From Halopiger aswanensis (GTDB lineage: Archaea; Halobacteriota; Halobacteria; Halobacteriales; Natrialbaceae), in NCBI RefSeq assembly GCF_003610195.1, contig NZ_RAPO01000001.1, forward strand, positions 1,364,001-1,428,000: a DNA stretch of 64,000 bases. The letters run 5' to 3'. The position numbers were made by a program, and so were the translations under genes. The notes below the pieces were generated by a model. The model was not told where the DNA came from. It saw only the letters and a list, made by a program, of their open reading frames with translations, and searched no databases. Every line of letters begins with the position of its first letter. Positions within the stretch are counted from its first letter, which is position 1. Shown one piece after another: positions 45,674 to 55,365 of the stretch.

Positions 45674-45680
45674 AATTTAT
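45674..45680 (+). promoter_or_regulatory. TATA-like box of the ABC exporter
   Basis: AATTTAT lies 25-31 bases before the GTG at 45705. The spacing implies a leaderless transcript and supports that start codon against the longer frame. Confidence 0.45.
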
Positions 45681-45704
45681 GTTTCGAAACGATACCGGAC
45701 GGGC

Positions 45705-47624
45705 GTGAGTGCTGACACGGACGAAACGCCGTTCGACGCCTACCGCGAGGACGTCGAGCGACCGCTGACGAGGTTGTTCCGCGAGTACGCACCGGGCCGA
45801 CTCGGCTACTTCACGACCGGGATGGTCGCGAACTTTCTCGCCCGCATGGCGAGTCTCGTGCCGCCGCTGGTGCTCGGGGCCGCCATCGACGCGATCTTCC
45901 TCGAGTCCGGGCCGTACGAGCTGCCGGTCGTCCCCAATACGTGGCTGCCCACCGGCGACCTGGCGCAGTTCTGGTTCTCCGTCGGCGCGATCATCGCCTC
46001 GTTCCTCGCGATGGCGGTCCTCACCTGGATCTACGGCGTCACCGCTAATCTGTTCGCCCACGACGTGATGCACACCGTCCGTGTCGATTCCTTCGAGAAG
46101 ATGCAGCGCCTGGACATGGCCTTCTTCGACGAGAAACAGACCGGCGAGGTCATGGCCGTCCTCAACAACGACACGCAGAACTTAGAACGATTTCTGGATA
46201 ACGCCCTGATGAACTCCGCGCGACTCCTCGTGATGGTCGGCGGCATCGCGGCCGTGCTCTTCTACCTGAACTGGCAACTCGCCGTCGTCACGCTGTTCGC
46301 GATCCCCGCCATGGTCGCGTTTACGATCTGGTTCATGCGCGTCGTCGAACCGCGGTACGTCCGCCAGCGCTCCGCCGTGGGACGGCTCAACACCCGCCTC
46401 GAGAACGCCATCGCGGGGATGGGGCTGACCAAGGCCTCCTCGAGCGAGGGCTACGAGGTCGACCGGGTCCGGGACTCCTCGATGAACCTGTTCGAGCGGA
46501 CGATGGACGTGCTCAAACTGAGCTACTTCTACCGGCCGGGGATGGAACTGCTCGCCGGCGTCGCCTTCGCCGCGACCTTCTTCGTCGGCGGCTACTGGCT
46601 CACGACGGGGACCGCGCCGGGACCGTTCACCGGCACGCTGTCGGTCGGCGACTTCGTCATCTTCCTCACCCTCACCCAGCGGATCGTCGACCCGCTCGCG
46701 GAGGTCTCGAACATCGTCGACCAGTACGAGAACGCCAAGGCCTCGAGCGAGCGCATCTTCGGGCTGATGGACATCCCCGTCCACGTCGACGACCCGGAAG
46801 ACCCCGCGGACATCGAACCGGTCGAGGGCCGGGTGGCGTACGAGAACGTCTCCTTTAGCTACGCAGATAGCGAGGTACGGGCGACGAGCGACGACGAGAA
46901 AGCCTTCGAGGAGACGGTCATCGAGGACGTCTCCTTCGAGGCCGACCCCGGCGATACCGTCGCGCTGGTCGGCCCGACCGGCGCCGGCAAGTCGACGGTC
47001 CTCAAACTGCTGCTCCGGCTGTACGACGTCCAGGAGGGCTCGGTGAAGCTCGACGGCCACGACGTCCGCGATATTGCGCTGTCGGACCTGCGGTCCGCGG
47101 TCGGCTACGTCAGCCAGGACACCTTCCTCTTCGACGGGACCATCGCGGACAACATCCGGTACGGTCAGTTCGACGCCTCGGACGAGGCGGTCCGAGAAGC
47201 CGCGAAGGCCGCGCAGGCCCACGAGTTCATCGCCGACCTCGAGGACGGCTACGACACCCGCGTCGGCGAGCGCGGCGTCAAACTCTCCGGCGGGCAGCGC
47301 CAGCGGATCGCGCTCGCGCGGACCGTCCTCGACGATCCCGAGGTGCTGATCTTGGACGAGGCGACGAGCGCGGTCGACACGAAGACCGAACTGCTGATCC
47401 AGCGGTCGATCGATCGGCTCACCGAGGATCGGACGACGCTGGCGATCGCCCACCGCCTCTCGACGGTCAAGGACGCCGACACGATCCTCGTCATGGCAGA
47501 CGGCGAGATCGTCGAACGGGGCACCCACGAGGAGTTACTCGAGCTGGACGGTCAGTACGCAACGTTGTGGCGCGCACAGGCGGGCGACCGGGAGGCGGCC
47601 GCCGAGGCGCTCGTCGACGATTGA
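45705..47624 (+). CDS. ABC exporter (fused membrane and ATPase domains)
   Basis: 639 residues from a GTG start. The membrane domain has six helices (MVANFLARMASLVPPLVLGA first) and the coupling segment FDEKQTGEVMAVLNNDTQNL. The ATPase has Walker A VGPTGAGKST, Q-loop YVSQDTFLFDG, signature LSGGQRQRIALAR, Walker B VLILDEATSAVD and H-loop AIAHRLSTV. It is a half-transporter that dimerises; MsbA/multidrug type. The 70-codon upstream extension covers the end of the exchanger and is not used. Confidence 0.94.
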   Translation: MSADTDETPFDAYREDVERPLTRLFREYAPGRLGYFTTGMVANFLARMASLVPPLVLGAAIDAIFLESGPYELPVVPNTWLPTGDLAQFWFSVGAIIASFLAMAVLTWIYGVTANLFAHDVMHTVRVDSFEKMQRLDMAFFDEKQTGEVMAVLNNDTQNLERFLDNALMNSARLLVMVGGIAAVLFYLNWQLAVVTLFAIPAMVAFTIWFMRVVEPRYVRQRSAVGRLNTRLENAIAGMGLTKASSSEGYEVDRVRDSSMNLFERTMDVLKLSYFYRPGMELLAGVAFAATFFVGGYWLTTGTAPGPFTGTLSVGDFVIFLTLTQRIVDPLAEVSNIVDQYENAKASSERIFGLMDIPVHVDDPEDPADIEPVEGRVAYENVSFSYADSEVRATSDDEKAFEETVIEDVSFEADPGDTVALVGPTGAGKSTVLKLLLRLYDVQEGSVKLDGHDVRDIALSDLRSAVGYVSQDTFLFDGTIADNIRYGQFDASDEAVREAAKAAQAHEFIADLEDGYDTRVGERGVKLSGGQRQRIALARTVLDDPEVLILDEATSAVDTKTELLIQRSIDRLTEDRTTLAIAHRLSTVKDADTILVMADGEIVERGTHEELLELDGQYATLWRAQAGDREAAAEALVDD

Positions 47625-47748
47625 CGGGTGACGACTAACGAGTAGCGAACGGCGAGTAGCGAGCGACGAGGCTGGACGGCCGTGCGAAACTCGAGTAAGG
47701 AAGCTACCGATCGCACAATCGAGCGACCGATACCGAATGGCCGAACAA

Positions 47749-48210
47749 TCAGGTATCGTCGACGTCGAGTTCGAACTGTTCGTTTTCGCTGACGGCGTTG
47801 AGCACGACGCTGGTGTTCGAGGACTTGATGTCCGGATCGGTCAGCAGTTGCTTGATGTTGTCGTTCATCTCGTCCGTGTCCTGGAACTTGCCGATGGCGA
47901 TCACGTCGTAGTCGCCCGTGACCTCGTAGACGCTGATCATCTGGCGGTGGTCCTTCAGCGTGTCCGTGATGTCGGGCAGGGCGTTCCCCTCGACCTGCAA
48001 CTGGATGACGGCGGTGACGTCGTAGCCGAGCGCGTCGTAGTCGAGTCGGGGTGTGTAGCCTTCGATGACGCCGTCTTCCTCGAGATCGGAGAGGTGATTC
48101 GAGACGGTTGTGACGGAGACGTCCAGGTCCTCGGCGAGGCTCCGGAGGCTCGCGCGGCCGTCACCGAGGAGGGCATTCACTAGTTTTGCATCGAGATTTT
48201 CGTAGGTCAT
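47749..48210 (-). CDS. Lrp/AsnC-family transcriptional regulator
   Basis: 153 residues. The N-terminal HTH is [20 protein letters not shown], followed by [20 protein letters not shown], the hallmark linker; the C-terminal RAM domain is [22 protein letters not shown] 48210 is used. It is divergent from glnA with 126 bases between them, an arrangement that suggests it senses amino acids and controls glutamine synthetase. Confidence 0.93.
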   Translation of the reverse strand: MTYENLDAKLVNALLGDGRASLRSLAEDLDVSVTTVSNHLSDLEEDGVIEGYTPRLDYDALGYDVTAVIQLQVEGNALPDITDTLKDHRQMISVYEVTGDYDVIAIGKFQDTDEMNDNIKQLLTDPDIKSSNTSVVLNAVSENEQFELDVDDT

Positions 48211-48336
48211 CACATCAAACAACTCAGCCTAGCCTTTAGAAATTTACGAATATACAATTTCAGTGCGGTGAGGGGATATTTGCTCGGAGCAGCAGGGTTT
48301 TAGTAGCGGAGATTCTTGAGAAGGACGACTGGAAAG

Positions 48337-49692
48337 ATGACAAGCGGAAACATCAGCGAGGCTGAACAAGCCGTACTCGACGAGATCGAGGAGCAGGACG
48401 TAGACTTTCTCCGACTGCAGTTTACCGACATTCTGGGCACGGTCAAGAACGTCGCCGTGCCGGCCCGACAGGCCGAGAAGGCATTCACCGAGGGGATCTA
48501 CTTCGACGGCTCCTCGATCGAGGGCTTCGTCCGCATTCAGGAATCGGACATGCGTCTGGTTCCCGATCCGGACACCTTCGCGGTTCTGCCGTGGCGCAAC
48601 GACGAGGAAAGCGCCGCGGCCCGGATGATCTGTGACGTCTACGACACCTCGACGGACGAACCGTTCGAGGGCGACCCGCGACGCGTCCTCAAGAACGCCC
48701 TCGAGCGCGCCGAGGAGATGGGCTACACGGTCAACGCGGCGCCCGAACCGGAGTTCTTCCTCTTCGAGGAGGACGAGGAAGGCCGCGCGACCACTGAGAC
48801 CAACGACGCCGGCGGCTACTTCGACGTCGCGCCCAAGGACCTCGCCTCGGACGTTCGCCGCGACATCATCTACGGCCTCGAGGAGATGGGCTTCGAGATC
48901 GAAGCGAGCCACCACGAAGTGGCGGAAGGACAGCACGAGATCAACTTCACCTACGACGACGCGCTCGCGACGGCCGACAACGTCGCGACCTTCCGGACCG
49001 TCGTTCGCGCCATCGCGGCCCAGCACGACTACCACGCCACCTTCATGCCCAAACCGATCCCGCGGATCAACGGCTCGGGCATGCACACCCACCTCTCCCT
49101 GTTCACCGAGGACGGCGAGAACGCCTTCCACGACGAGGACGACGAGTTCAACCTCTCCGAGGAGGCCCACGCCTTCACCGCCGGCATCCTCGAGCACGCG
49201 CCGGCGATCACGGCGGTCGCGAACCCCACCGTCAACAGCTACAAGCGCCTGGTTCCGGGCTACGAGGCGCCCGTGTACGTCGCGTGGTCCGACCGCAACC
49301 GCTCGGCGCTGATCCGCAAGCCGGCCGCGCGCGTCCCCGCGGCCTCGCGCATCGAACTGCGCTCGCCGGACCCGTCGTGTAACCCCTACCTCGCGCTCGC
49401 AGTCATGATCCACGCCGGCCTGGACGGCATCGAGCAGGGCCTCGAGTGTCCCGACCCGGTTCGGGAGAACATCTACGAGTTCGACGAGCAGAAGCGCGAC
49501 GAGTACGGCATCGACACGCTGCCGTCGAACCTCGGCGACGCCGTCGACGCGCTCGAAGAGGACGAGGCGATCTACAACGCGCTCGGCGAACACGTCGCGC
49601 CCAAGTTCGTCGAAGCCAAGCGCCAGGAGTTCGAGGAGTACCTCGTCGACGTCTCCGAGTGGGAACTCGACCGCTACCTCGAGAAGTTCTGA
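48337..49692 (+). CDS. glnA: Glutamine synthetase, type I
   Basis: 451 residues. Makes glutamine from glutamate, ammonia and ATP. Blocks: [60 protein letters not shown], the glutamate-binding [19 protein letters not shown], and [23 protein letters not shown] 48337 follows a purine-rich AAGGACGACTGGAAAG. TTTTAG (about 48298-48303) is a likely TATA. Its divergent neighbour is an Lrp regulator. Confidence 0.97.
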   Translation: MTSGNISEAEQAVLDEIEEQDVDFLRLQFTDILGTVKNVAVPARQAEKAFTEGIYFDGSSIEGFVRIQESDMRLVPDPDTFAVLPWRNDEESAAARMICDVYDTSTDEPFEGDPRRVLKNALERAEEMGYTVNAAPEPEFFLFEEDEEGRATTETNDAGGYFDVAPKDLASDVRRDIIYGLEEMGFEIEASHHEVAEGQHEINFTYDDALATADNVATFRTVVRAIAAQHDYHATFMPKPIPRINGSGMHTHLSLFTEDGENAFHDEDDEFNLSEEAHAFTAGILEHAPAITAVANPTVNSYKRLVPGYEAPVYVAWSDRNRSALIRKPAARVPAASRIELRSPDPSCNPYLALAVMIHAGLDGIEQGLECPDPVRENIYEFDEQKRDEYGIDTLPSNLGDAVDALEEDEAIYNALGEHVAPKFVEAKRQEFEEYLVDVSEWELDRYLEKF

Positions 49693-50003
49693 CGCGTTCA
49701 GGCCGCGAGTCGCCGACTCGACGCTGACACCGCGACAACCACCCCCTGTCGGTTCCGGTCTCCGATTTTTGCATCGAATTCGATCGAGTTCGATCCGGTT
49801 CGATTCCGTTTACGCACGGATTACGGCGATCATCCACATTGCCACCGCAGCGGTAGCGCTGATCCCAGCAGCGGCGCTGTCGCCGACACGACCACGAGCT
49901 ACCGGCGGCGAAGGAGGTAACGGACGGGCGAGTACGGTTGCCGAGAGGGCGAGAGAAGCGACGGATTCGGGACGGGAGAAACGCGGACGACTCGAGGCGG
50001 CCG
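49693..50003. other. Intergenic stretch after glnA, no gene recognised
   Basis: 311 bases between convergent glnA and the YihY/BrkB gene. GATTTTTGC near 49766 could end glnA transcription. It is followed by a run of related hexamers (CGATCG, CGATCC, CGATTCC). No RNA gene or conserved small protein seen. Confidence 0.4.
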
Positions 50004-51437
50004 TTAGGACCGGCGCTCGCCGATCCAGTTCCGGAGCCGTCCCGGTACGCCGAGCAGGGACAGGCCCGCGCCGAGCAGCACCATCAGGACGTAGACGCCG
50101 AGCGTCGACGTCCAGACGACGAACATCGCGAGGATCGCCCAGGGGCCGGTGAGGAAGTAAAACGCCGCGATGGCCATCGCCGTCCCGTACAGCAAGACGA
50201 GGTAGGGGCCCCAGCCGTGGGCGTGGCCGCGGCGGACGCGCCGCCGGACGTAGCGCTTGAGTTCGCTCTCGAGCGACTCCTTCTCGACGGTGCGGCGCTC
50301 GACGTTGTCCTCGAAGTCCTCGACGCGGTCGCGCAGGCGCTCGATCTCCTCGCGAAGGGCTTCGGGGTCGTCGGCTCGGTCCCGCGTGCGAGCACTGTGC
50401 GGGCCTCGCCGTTCGGTTTCGGTTTCAGTCCCGGCCGTGCGCGTACCCGTAGCTGCGCTCGAGCGATCGCGGTCCGAGTCGAGGTCGCGGTCGCGGTCGC
50501 GGTCGCGAGTACGGGCCTCGTCGCTGTTAGTCCCGGTTTCGGTTCCGTTCCCGTCGCCCGCGGTCGCGTCCGCGTCCCCCTCGTCGGCACCCGTAGCGTC
50601 GTCAGTCATCGCTTCTGTCAGAATCTGTCGACGGCCGGGACTTTGTAGCTGCCGATCCACTTCACGGCCGGCGAGGACGGCGTTACAGACCGCGCCGAAC
50701 ACGAGGATGATCGCGCCGAGGTACAGCCAGACGAGCACGAGAAAGACGGCCCCGAGGGCCCCGTAGACCACGTAATCCGTCGCAACGGCGGCGTACAGCG
50801 AGAACGTCCGGCTCAGGACGAACCAGCCAACGGCGGCGATGACCGTCCCCGGCAGGGCCTCCCGAAGGTCCACGTCGGCGTCCGGAAAGACGACGTACAG
50901 CGGCAGGAACGCCGCGACCAGCCCCAACAGGACGAAGACCGGGCCGACGTAGCCGAGTCCGACCACCGGGGCGAACCGAATCGCAACCTCGAGCGCGCCG
51001 ACCAGCGCGAGTCCGAACGAGATCACGAGAAAGACGATCGTCGCGTCCCATATCGTATCGATGACCGACTTCTCGCCGACGGTGCCGTACACCTGCGAGA
51101 AGGCTCGATCGAGGCCCCGGAGAACGCGGCTCGAGCCCCAGAGCAGACCGAACGCGCCGACGACCGTCGCGCTCTGGCGGCCGGTCTCGTCGAGCACCGT
51201 CTCGGCGAGCAGCTCCCGCGCTGCCGGCGTCAGCACGTCGCTCGCGGCGACCGTGAGCCGTACCGCGAGCGCTTCCCCGCCCAGCGACGCGGCAATCCCG
51301 AGCGCGAGCAACAGGAGCGGGACGAGCGAGATGAAACCGTAGAAGGCGACGCCGGCCGCCAGCAGCGTCAACTGCTGGGTGCGAGCCAGTTCCGTCACCC
51401 GACGCGCGATATCGAGCCCTTCGCTGCGGTCGATCAC
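50004..51437 (-). CDS. YihY/virulence-factor BrkB-family membrane protein
   Basis: About 477 residues from a GTG at 51437 (IDRSEGLDIARRVTEL). Six helices in the YihY core: LLAAGVAFYGFISLVPLLLL, SSRVLRGLDRAFSQVYG, VIAAVGWFVLSRTFSLYAAV and VYGALGAVFLVLVWLYLGAI with ILVFGAVCNA. A long hydrophilic segment (RDRDRDRDLDSDRDRSSAAT) and a coiled coil (REEIERLRDRVEDFEDNVER) follow, then two more helices at the C-terminus. The extended acidic/basic tail is a haloarchaeal addition. Function is not established; not an RNase BN. Confidence 0.88.
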   Translation of the reverse strand: MIDRSEGLDIARRVTELARTQQLTLLAAGVAFYGFISLVPLLLLALGIAASLGGEALAVRLTVAASDVLTPAARELLAETVLDETGRQSATVVGAFGLLWGSSRVLRGLDRAFSQVYGTVGEKSVIDTIWDATIVFLVISFGLALVGALEVAIRFAPVVGLGYVGPVFVLLGLVAAFLPLYVVFPDADVDLREALPGTVIAAVGWFVLSRTFSLYAAVATDYVVYGALGAVFLVLVWLYLGAIILVFGAVCNAVLAGREVDRQLQSPGRRQILTEAMTDDATGADEGDADATAGDGNGTETGTNSDEARTRDRDRDRDLDSDRDRSSAATGTRTAGTETETERRGPHSARTRDRADDPEALREEIERLRDRVEDFEDNVERRTVEKESLESELKRYVRRRVRRGHAHGWGPYLVLLYGTAMAIAAFYFLTGPWAILAMFVVWTSTLGVYVLMVLLGAGLSLLGVPGRLRNWIGERRS

Positions 51438-51601
51438 TAGCCGTCCTACGACGGGGACCGAGGTATGCAATCGTGTGGCATAGGCTTGCTCCCTAAAGGC
51501 TCCCGCGACCGACCGCGGCCGCGTTCGCTCGCGCGGTCCAACGACGGACCACCGCCGACGCCCGTCGAAACTGTTTTTCGCTGTCACGTCGACCGAAGCC
51601 C

Positions 51602-51805
51602 ATGGAGCAGCGACGCTGTCCCGACTGCGGCGTGACGATGGAACCGGTTCCGGTACGCGACGGCGAGAGCATGCGGCTCTCGATCGCGACCGGCGAACGC
51701 GAGGGACTGCTGGGAAAACTCGGCCTCAAGCAGCGGGCGAAACTGCAGGGCGTCTGTTGTCCGGAATGTCGACTCGTCCGCTTGTACGCCGGGGACGACG
51801 CGTAA
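51602..51805 (+). CDS. Small zinc-ribbon protein (67 aa)
   Basis: Two CxxC pairs (RCPDCGV and CCPECRL) about 45 residues apart make a single zinc ribbon around the helix GLLGKLGLKQRAKLQG. The family is common in haloarchaea and uncharacterised. ATG 51602. Confidence 0.75.
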   Translation: MEQRRCPDCGVTMEPVPVRDGESMRLSIATGEREGLLGKLGLKQRAKLQGVCCPECRLVRLYAGDDA

Positions 51806-51856
51806 GTCCTCGAGTCGACAGGTCGGAAGGACGCGTCGTCACGGCAAGTGTCGACG

Positions 51857-52978
51857 TTACTCGAGACTGCCCTCGGTCGCCGCCCGGATCTCCCCGACGC
51901 TGGCGTCCGTCTTGAACGTCGTCCCGCCGTAGTGCGCTCTCGAGGCTTCGTATCCCGCTGCGCGCAGATCCGCGAGGAACTCGTCCATCGCGTTGGCGGG
52001 CAGCCCCCAGTTGCGACAGAGCTTGTGCTGGTCGTAGTGGGTCGGCTCGTCGAGTTCCGCCTCGAGCGTCTCGCAGAGTTCGCGTCCCTTCTCGGCGGTG
52101 CCGAAGGCGTCGGGAATCTCCTCGCGGACCGCGACGACGAACTCGCGGTCGCGGACGGGTCCGAGCCAGACCGGACCGGCGGCGAGGATCCGGTCGCCCT
52201 CGCAGTGGGGACAGGTCTCGATCGGGTCGGCGATCAGCCCCGGGTCGGCCTCGCGGTACAGGCAGTCCTCGCAGTGGTAGAGGTAGCCTAACTCGTCGAC
52301 CGCGGCGTCGGCCGACGTCGCCTTGTGCTCGAGCTCGAGGTAGGTCCGGACGTAGTGGCTCGTCGCGTGGGTCAGCAGCGGCTGCACGCCGACGTCGAAC
52401 CGGGCTGCGCTGCGCGCGAGCGCGGAGACGAGTATCCGAACGCCCATCTCGGCGTGGTAGTCGGTGTTTTGCGGAACCGCCGAGTAGGAGCGGACGCCGC
52501 TGTTGAAGTGCGCGCCGCACATGGGTGCGGTGTCGGTCGCGGTGACACAGACTAGATCCCGGCAGTTGGCGAAGGCAGCGTCGGCGAACGGCATCGGCGT
52601 CCCGTAGGGGTCGAGGTCGATCACGTCGAACACCTCGTCGTGCATGAGGGCGCTGACGTCGCGGTGTTCGACGGTCGCCCGTTCGGCGCAGTCGTTGCGC
52701 GCGAGGTTCTCGCGGGCGAGGTCGACGGCCTCCTCGTCGACGTCGCAGCAGGTGACGTCCCAGCCGTCGGCGGCCGCCCGAACGCCGCGGACGCCGCTTG
52801 CCGTCATCGCGTCGAGATACGTTTCGGCACGCTCCTCGCGCTCGCGATAGGCTCGCAGCGTTGCGATCGTCAGATCCCGGTTCAGCTCCTGGCGCGGATT
52901 GTAGAAGACCGACTCCTCGATACCCTCGGTCTGCTCGCCGGGGACCTCGAGCTCGATTCCGCCCTCGGTGACGCGCAT
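51857..52978 (-). CDS. trm1: tRNA (guanine26-N2)-dimethyltransferase
   Basis: 373 residues. Trm1 methylates G26 of tRNA with S-adenosylmethionine. N-terminal [16 protein letters not shown] and the SAM fold ([29 protein letters not shown]) are followed by [18 protein letters not shown], the catalytic DPYG-type motif, and a C-terminal zinc site ([17 protein letters not shown]). The length is typical of archaeal Trm1. ATG 52978. Confidence 0.96.
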   Translation of the reverse strand: MRVTEGGIELEVPGEQTEGIEESVFYNPRQELNRDLTIATLRAYREREERAETYLDAMTASGVRGVRAAADGWDVTCCDVDEEAVDLARENLARNDCAERATVEHRDVSALMHDEVFDVIDLDPYGTPMPFADAAFANCRDLVCVTATDTAPMCGAHFNSGVRSYSAVPQNTDYHAEMGVRILVSALARSAARFDVGVQPLLTHATSHYVRTYLELEHKATSADAAVDELGYLYHCEDCLYREADPGLIADPIETCPHCEGDRILAAGPVWLGPVRDREFVVAVREEIPDAFGTAEKGRELCETLEAELDEPTHYDQHKLCRNWGLPANAMDEFLADLRAAGYEASRAHYGGTTFKTDASVGEIRAATEGSLE

Positions 52979-53062
52979 ACTCCCTCTGGACGGCGGCAGT
53001 CGAAAAACACCGTGGTATCGGTCGGGTCGTCTGAAGTCACACTCACTGCTCAGTTCGCGGGG

Positions 53063-54271
53063 TTACGCGTCCAAATCCGCGTGCTCGGCCGCCGGCAGCG
53101 TCACCGAGAACGTCGACCCCTCGCCGGGGTCGGAGTCGACCCGAATCCTCCCGCCGTGACGGTCGACGATGCGCTCACACAGCGCGAGTCCCAGGCCCGT
53201 CCCCTCGTACTCCTCGGGGCCGTGCAGACGCTGGAACACGTCGAAGATCCGATCCGCGTCGGCCGGATCGATGCCGATTCCCGCGTCGGCGACCGAAATC
53301 GTCCAACTCGAGCCGTCAGCGTTCGGCTCGGCATCCACGCGGACCCGCGGCGGCTCGTCGCCGCAGTACTCGAGCGCGTTCGAGAGCAGGTTCTCGAACA
53401 GTTGGCGTAACTGGCTGGCGTCACCGTCGACGGTCGGCAGCGAGTCGATCTCGAGGACGGCGTCGCTCTCGGCGATCCGTACTTCGAGGTCCTTTCGGGC
53501 ATCGGCGAGCACGTCGTCGAGCGCGACGGGCTCGAACGGCTTGCCCTGCGAATCGATCCGCGAGTACGCGAGGAGGCCGTCGATCATCGCGCGCATCCGG
53601 TCGGCACCGTCGACCGCGTAGTCGATGAACTCGCGCCCGTCCGCGTCGAGATTGTCGCCGTACCGCTTCTCGATGAGCGTCAGGTAACTCGAGACCATCC
53701 GCAGGGGCTCCTGGAGGTCGTGACTCGCCGCGTAGGCGAACTGCTCCAGGCGCTCGTTCGAGTCCGCGAACTCCCGATTGGCGACCTCGAGTCGCGCGAT
53801 CGTCTCGTCGAGTTGCGCCGTGAGTTGCTCGAGGTCTCGATTCCGGCATTCGATCTCGTGTGCCCGCGTCTTCGCCAGCGCGTCGTTGCGCCCGACGCCG
53901 AAGCCCGCGGCGGCGCCGAAGGCCGAAAGGACGAGTGCGGCCCGAACCGGATCGCTCACGCTCTCGGCCGGCTCGAGTTGGTAGAGCGCGAGCATCGCCA
54001 GCAACAGCCCGCTCCCGCCGAGACACCAGGCCGCGATCGTCGGATAGTACGCGCCGCGAACGTCGGTCCTGGGTAATCGATAGGCGCCGTACAGCAGGAC
54101 CAATCCGGGAAGGCCGATGAACCCCGCGACGAGGACGACGTTCGACAGCGCCTTCCCTGCGGTCAGTTGGCCGACTGCCCAGCCGACCGCGAGCACGACG
54201 TACAGTGCCCCCACGGCTGCGATCGCCCCTCGTCCGCTACCAGCAGTTGGTGGTCGATACCAATCCCCCAT
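53063..54271 (-). CDS. Membrane sensor histidine kinase
   Basis: 402 residues. Four helices in the first 128 residues (AIAAVGALYVVLAVGWAV; LSNVVLVAGFIGLPGLVLLY; TIAAWCLGGSGLLLAMLALY; RAALVLSAFGAAAGFGVG), then a coiled coil to about 175. HisKA with His184 in YAASHDLQEPLRMV; HATPase with NLLSNALEY, VADAGIGID and GTGLGLALC. Its kinase core is very close to the PAS kinase at the left of the window. ATG 54271. It is divergent from the SWIM-protein gene. No receiver-domain gene is nearby. Confidence 0.92.
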   Translation of the reverse strand: MGDWYRPPTAGSGRGAIAAVGALYVVLAVGWAVGQLTAGKALSNVVLVAGFIGLPGLVLLYGAYRLPRTDVRGAYYPTIAAWCLGGSGLLLAMLALYQLEPAESVSDPVRAALVLSAFGAAAGFGVGRNDALAKTRAHEIECRNRDLEQLTAQLDETIARLEVANREFADSNERLEQFAYAASHDLQEPLRMVSSYLTLIEKRYGDNLDADGREFIDYAVDGADRMRAMIDGLLAYSRIDSQGKPFEPVALDDVLADARKDLEVRIAESDAVLEIDSLPTVDGDASQLRQLFENLLSNALEYCGDEPPRVRVDAEPNADGSSWTISVADAGIGIDPADADRIFDVFQRLHGPEEYEGTGLGLALCERIVDRHGGRIRVDSDPGEGSTFSVTLPAAEHADLDA

Positions 54272-54463
54272 GTGTATACTCCGTGGCACGCCTATTTTCG
54301 CGTTCCGCTGCCCGTCGGATCACCCGAGTATCCGTCCAGTAGATGTGTCAGCTCGCGACGGGCGGCGAGTCAGCCCCGATCCGTCAACAGTCCGGATCAC
54401 TCCGCAAAATCGCAATGCTGACGGCTGTCGGTCGGCCGCTCGCTCGAGCGACAACCAAACCGA

Positions 54464-54470
54464 TTTTACA
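54464..54470 (+). promoter_or_regulatory. TATA-like box of the SWIM-protein gene
   Basis: TTTTACA lies 22-28 bases before the GTG at 54492, which supports a leaderless GTG start. Confidence 0.4.
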
Positions 54471-54491
54471 GTCGGGTGCACAGTCACGAAC

Positions 54492-54848
54492 GTGTCGGAA
54501 GCCAACCCCGTCGAGCGGTGGCAAGCGGATCTCGAGGAGGCAGGCGAGCTGACGCCGGATATCGTCGACCGGATTTCGCGCCTCCACGGCGACCGCGGGG
54601 TGCAGGCGGTCGAGGCAGTCGGCGAGAACCGCGTCAAGACCTACCGCGATTTTACCATCGTCGTCGGCTACGACGACGAGTACATCGTCGAGGACGGGGG
54701 CTGTACCTGCAAGGACAGCGAGTACAATCTCGATCCGGACGACCCGACCGATCTCTGCTGGCACGTGATCGCGGTCGCGATCGCGCGCCGGATCGGCCAC
54801 GTCGACTACCACGACATGTGGTACTCGGACGTACGCGAACTGATCTGA
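54492..54848 (+). CDS. Small SWIM zinc-finger protein
   Basis: 118 residues from a GTG. The SWIM motif CxCx(n)CxH is seen in GGCTCKDSEYNLDPDDPTDL followed by CWHVIAVAIARRIG. Before it come a helical N-terminus (LTPDIVDRISRLHGDRGV) and the strand KTYRDFTIVVGYDDEYIV. Stand-alone SWIM proteins of haloarchaea are uncharacterised; SWIM domains bind DNA or protein partners. The upstream frame is open to 54117 but lies antisense to the kinase gene and is rejected. Confidence 0.85.
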   Translation: MSEANPVERWQADLEEAGELTPDIVDRISRLHGDRGVQAVEAVGENRVKTYRDFTIVVGYDDEYIVEDGGCTCKDSEYNLDPDDPTDLCWHVIAVAIARRIGHVDYHDMWYSDVRELI

Positions 54849-54897
54849 GGACCGCGACACCGTTCGGATCAACGCCCACAATTACCCGTTACGGTCG

Positions 54898-55302
54898 TCA
54901 CGGCGCTTCCGCCGTCGGCTCCGTCGACGGATCCGTCCGGAGTCGGAGGGCCCCGAATGCGATAAAACTGACACCCGCGACGAGTGTCGCGACGCCGAGA
55001 AGCGACGCTATGGAGACCAGACCGGAGACGACGAGGTACGACCCGATCGCGCCGTAGCCGACGCTTTGAATCTGCCACCACTCGAGCGTCCGGCCGGCGA
55101 CCGTCAGCCGCCGGGTTAGCCCGGCGACGACGAACGCGACGCTGCCGAACAGCAACAGTGCACCACCGGCGACGGTCACAGCCGCCGTCGGCGAGGCAGG
55201 TTCGTCGACGATCACTTCGAGACTCTCCGTGAACGACAGGGCGAACGTCGCGAGAAACAGGACGCCGAGGACGAGACTGAGCCGTCGGTCGGACCAGGAC
55301 AT
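54898..55302 (-). CDS. Four-helix membrane protein of unknown function
   Basis: 134 residues with helices LSLVLGVLFLATFALSF, AVTVAGGALLLFGSVAFVVA, SVGYGAIGSYLVVSGLVSIA and LLGVATLVAGVSFIAFGALR. I do not recognise a family. It runs toward the SWIM-protein gene (convergent) and in the same direction as orc1/cdc6, 63 bases downstream. Confidence 0.7.
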   Translation of the reverse strand: MSWSDRRLSLVLGVLFLATFALSFTESLEVIVDEPASPTAAVTVAGGALLLFGSVAFVVAGLTRRLTVAGRTLEWWQIQSVGYGAIGSYLVVSGLVSIASLLGVATLVAGVSFIAFGALRLRTDPSTEPTAEAP

Positions 55303-55365
55303 ACACCGACCAACAGCGAGTGGCGGAATAACTATAGCGGACCGAACACGTCGATCGGGAACGCC

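Noticed and set aside
46182-47528. 448-codon open frame antisense to the ABC exporter
   Set aside because: No domain seen, and the sense strand encodes a complete ABC protein with all motifs.
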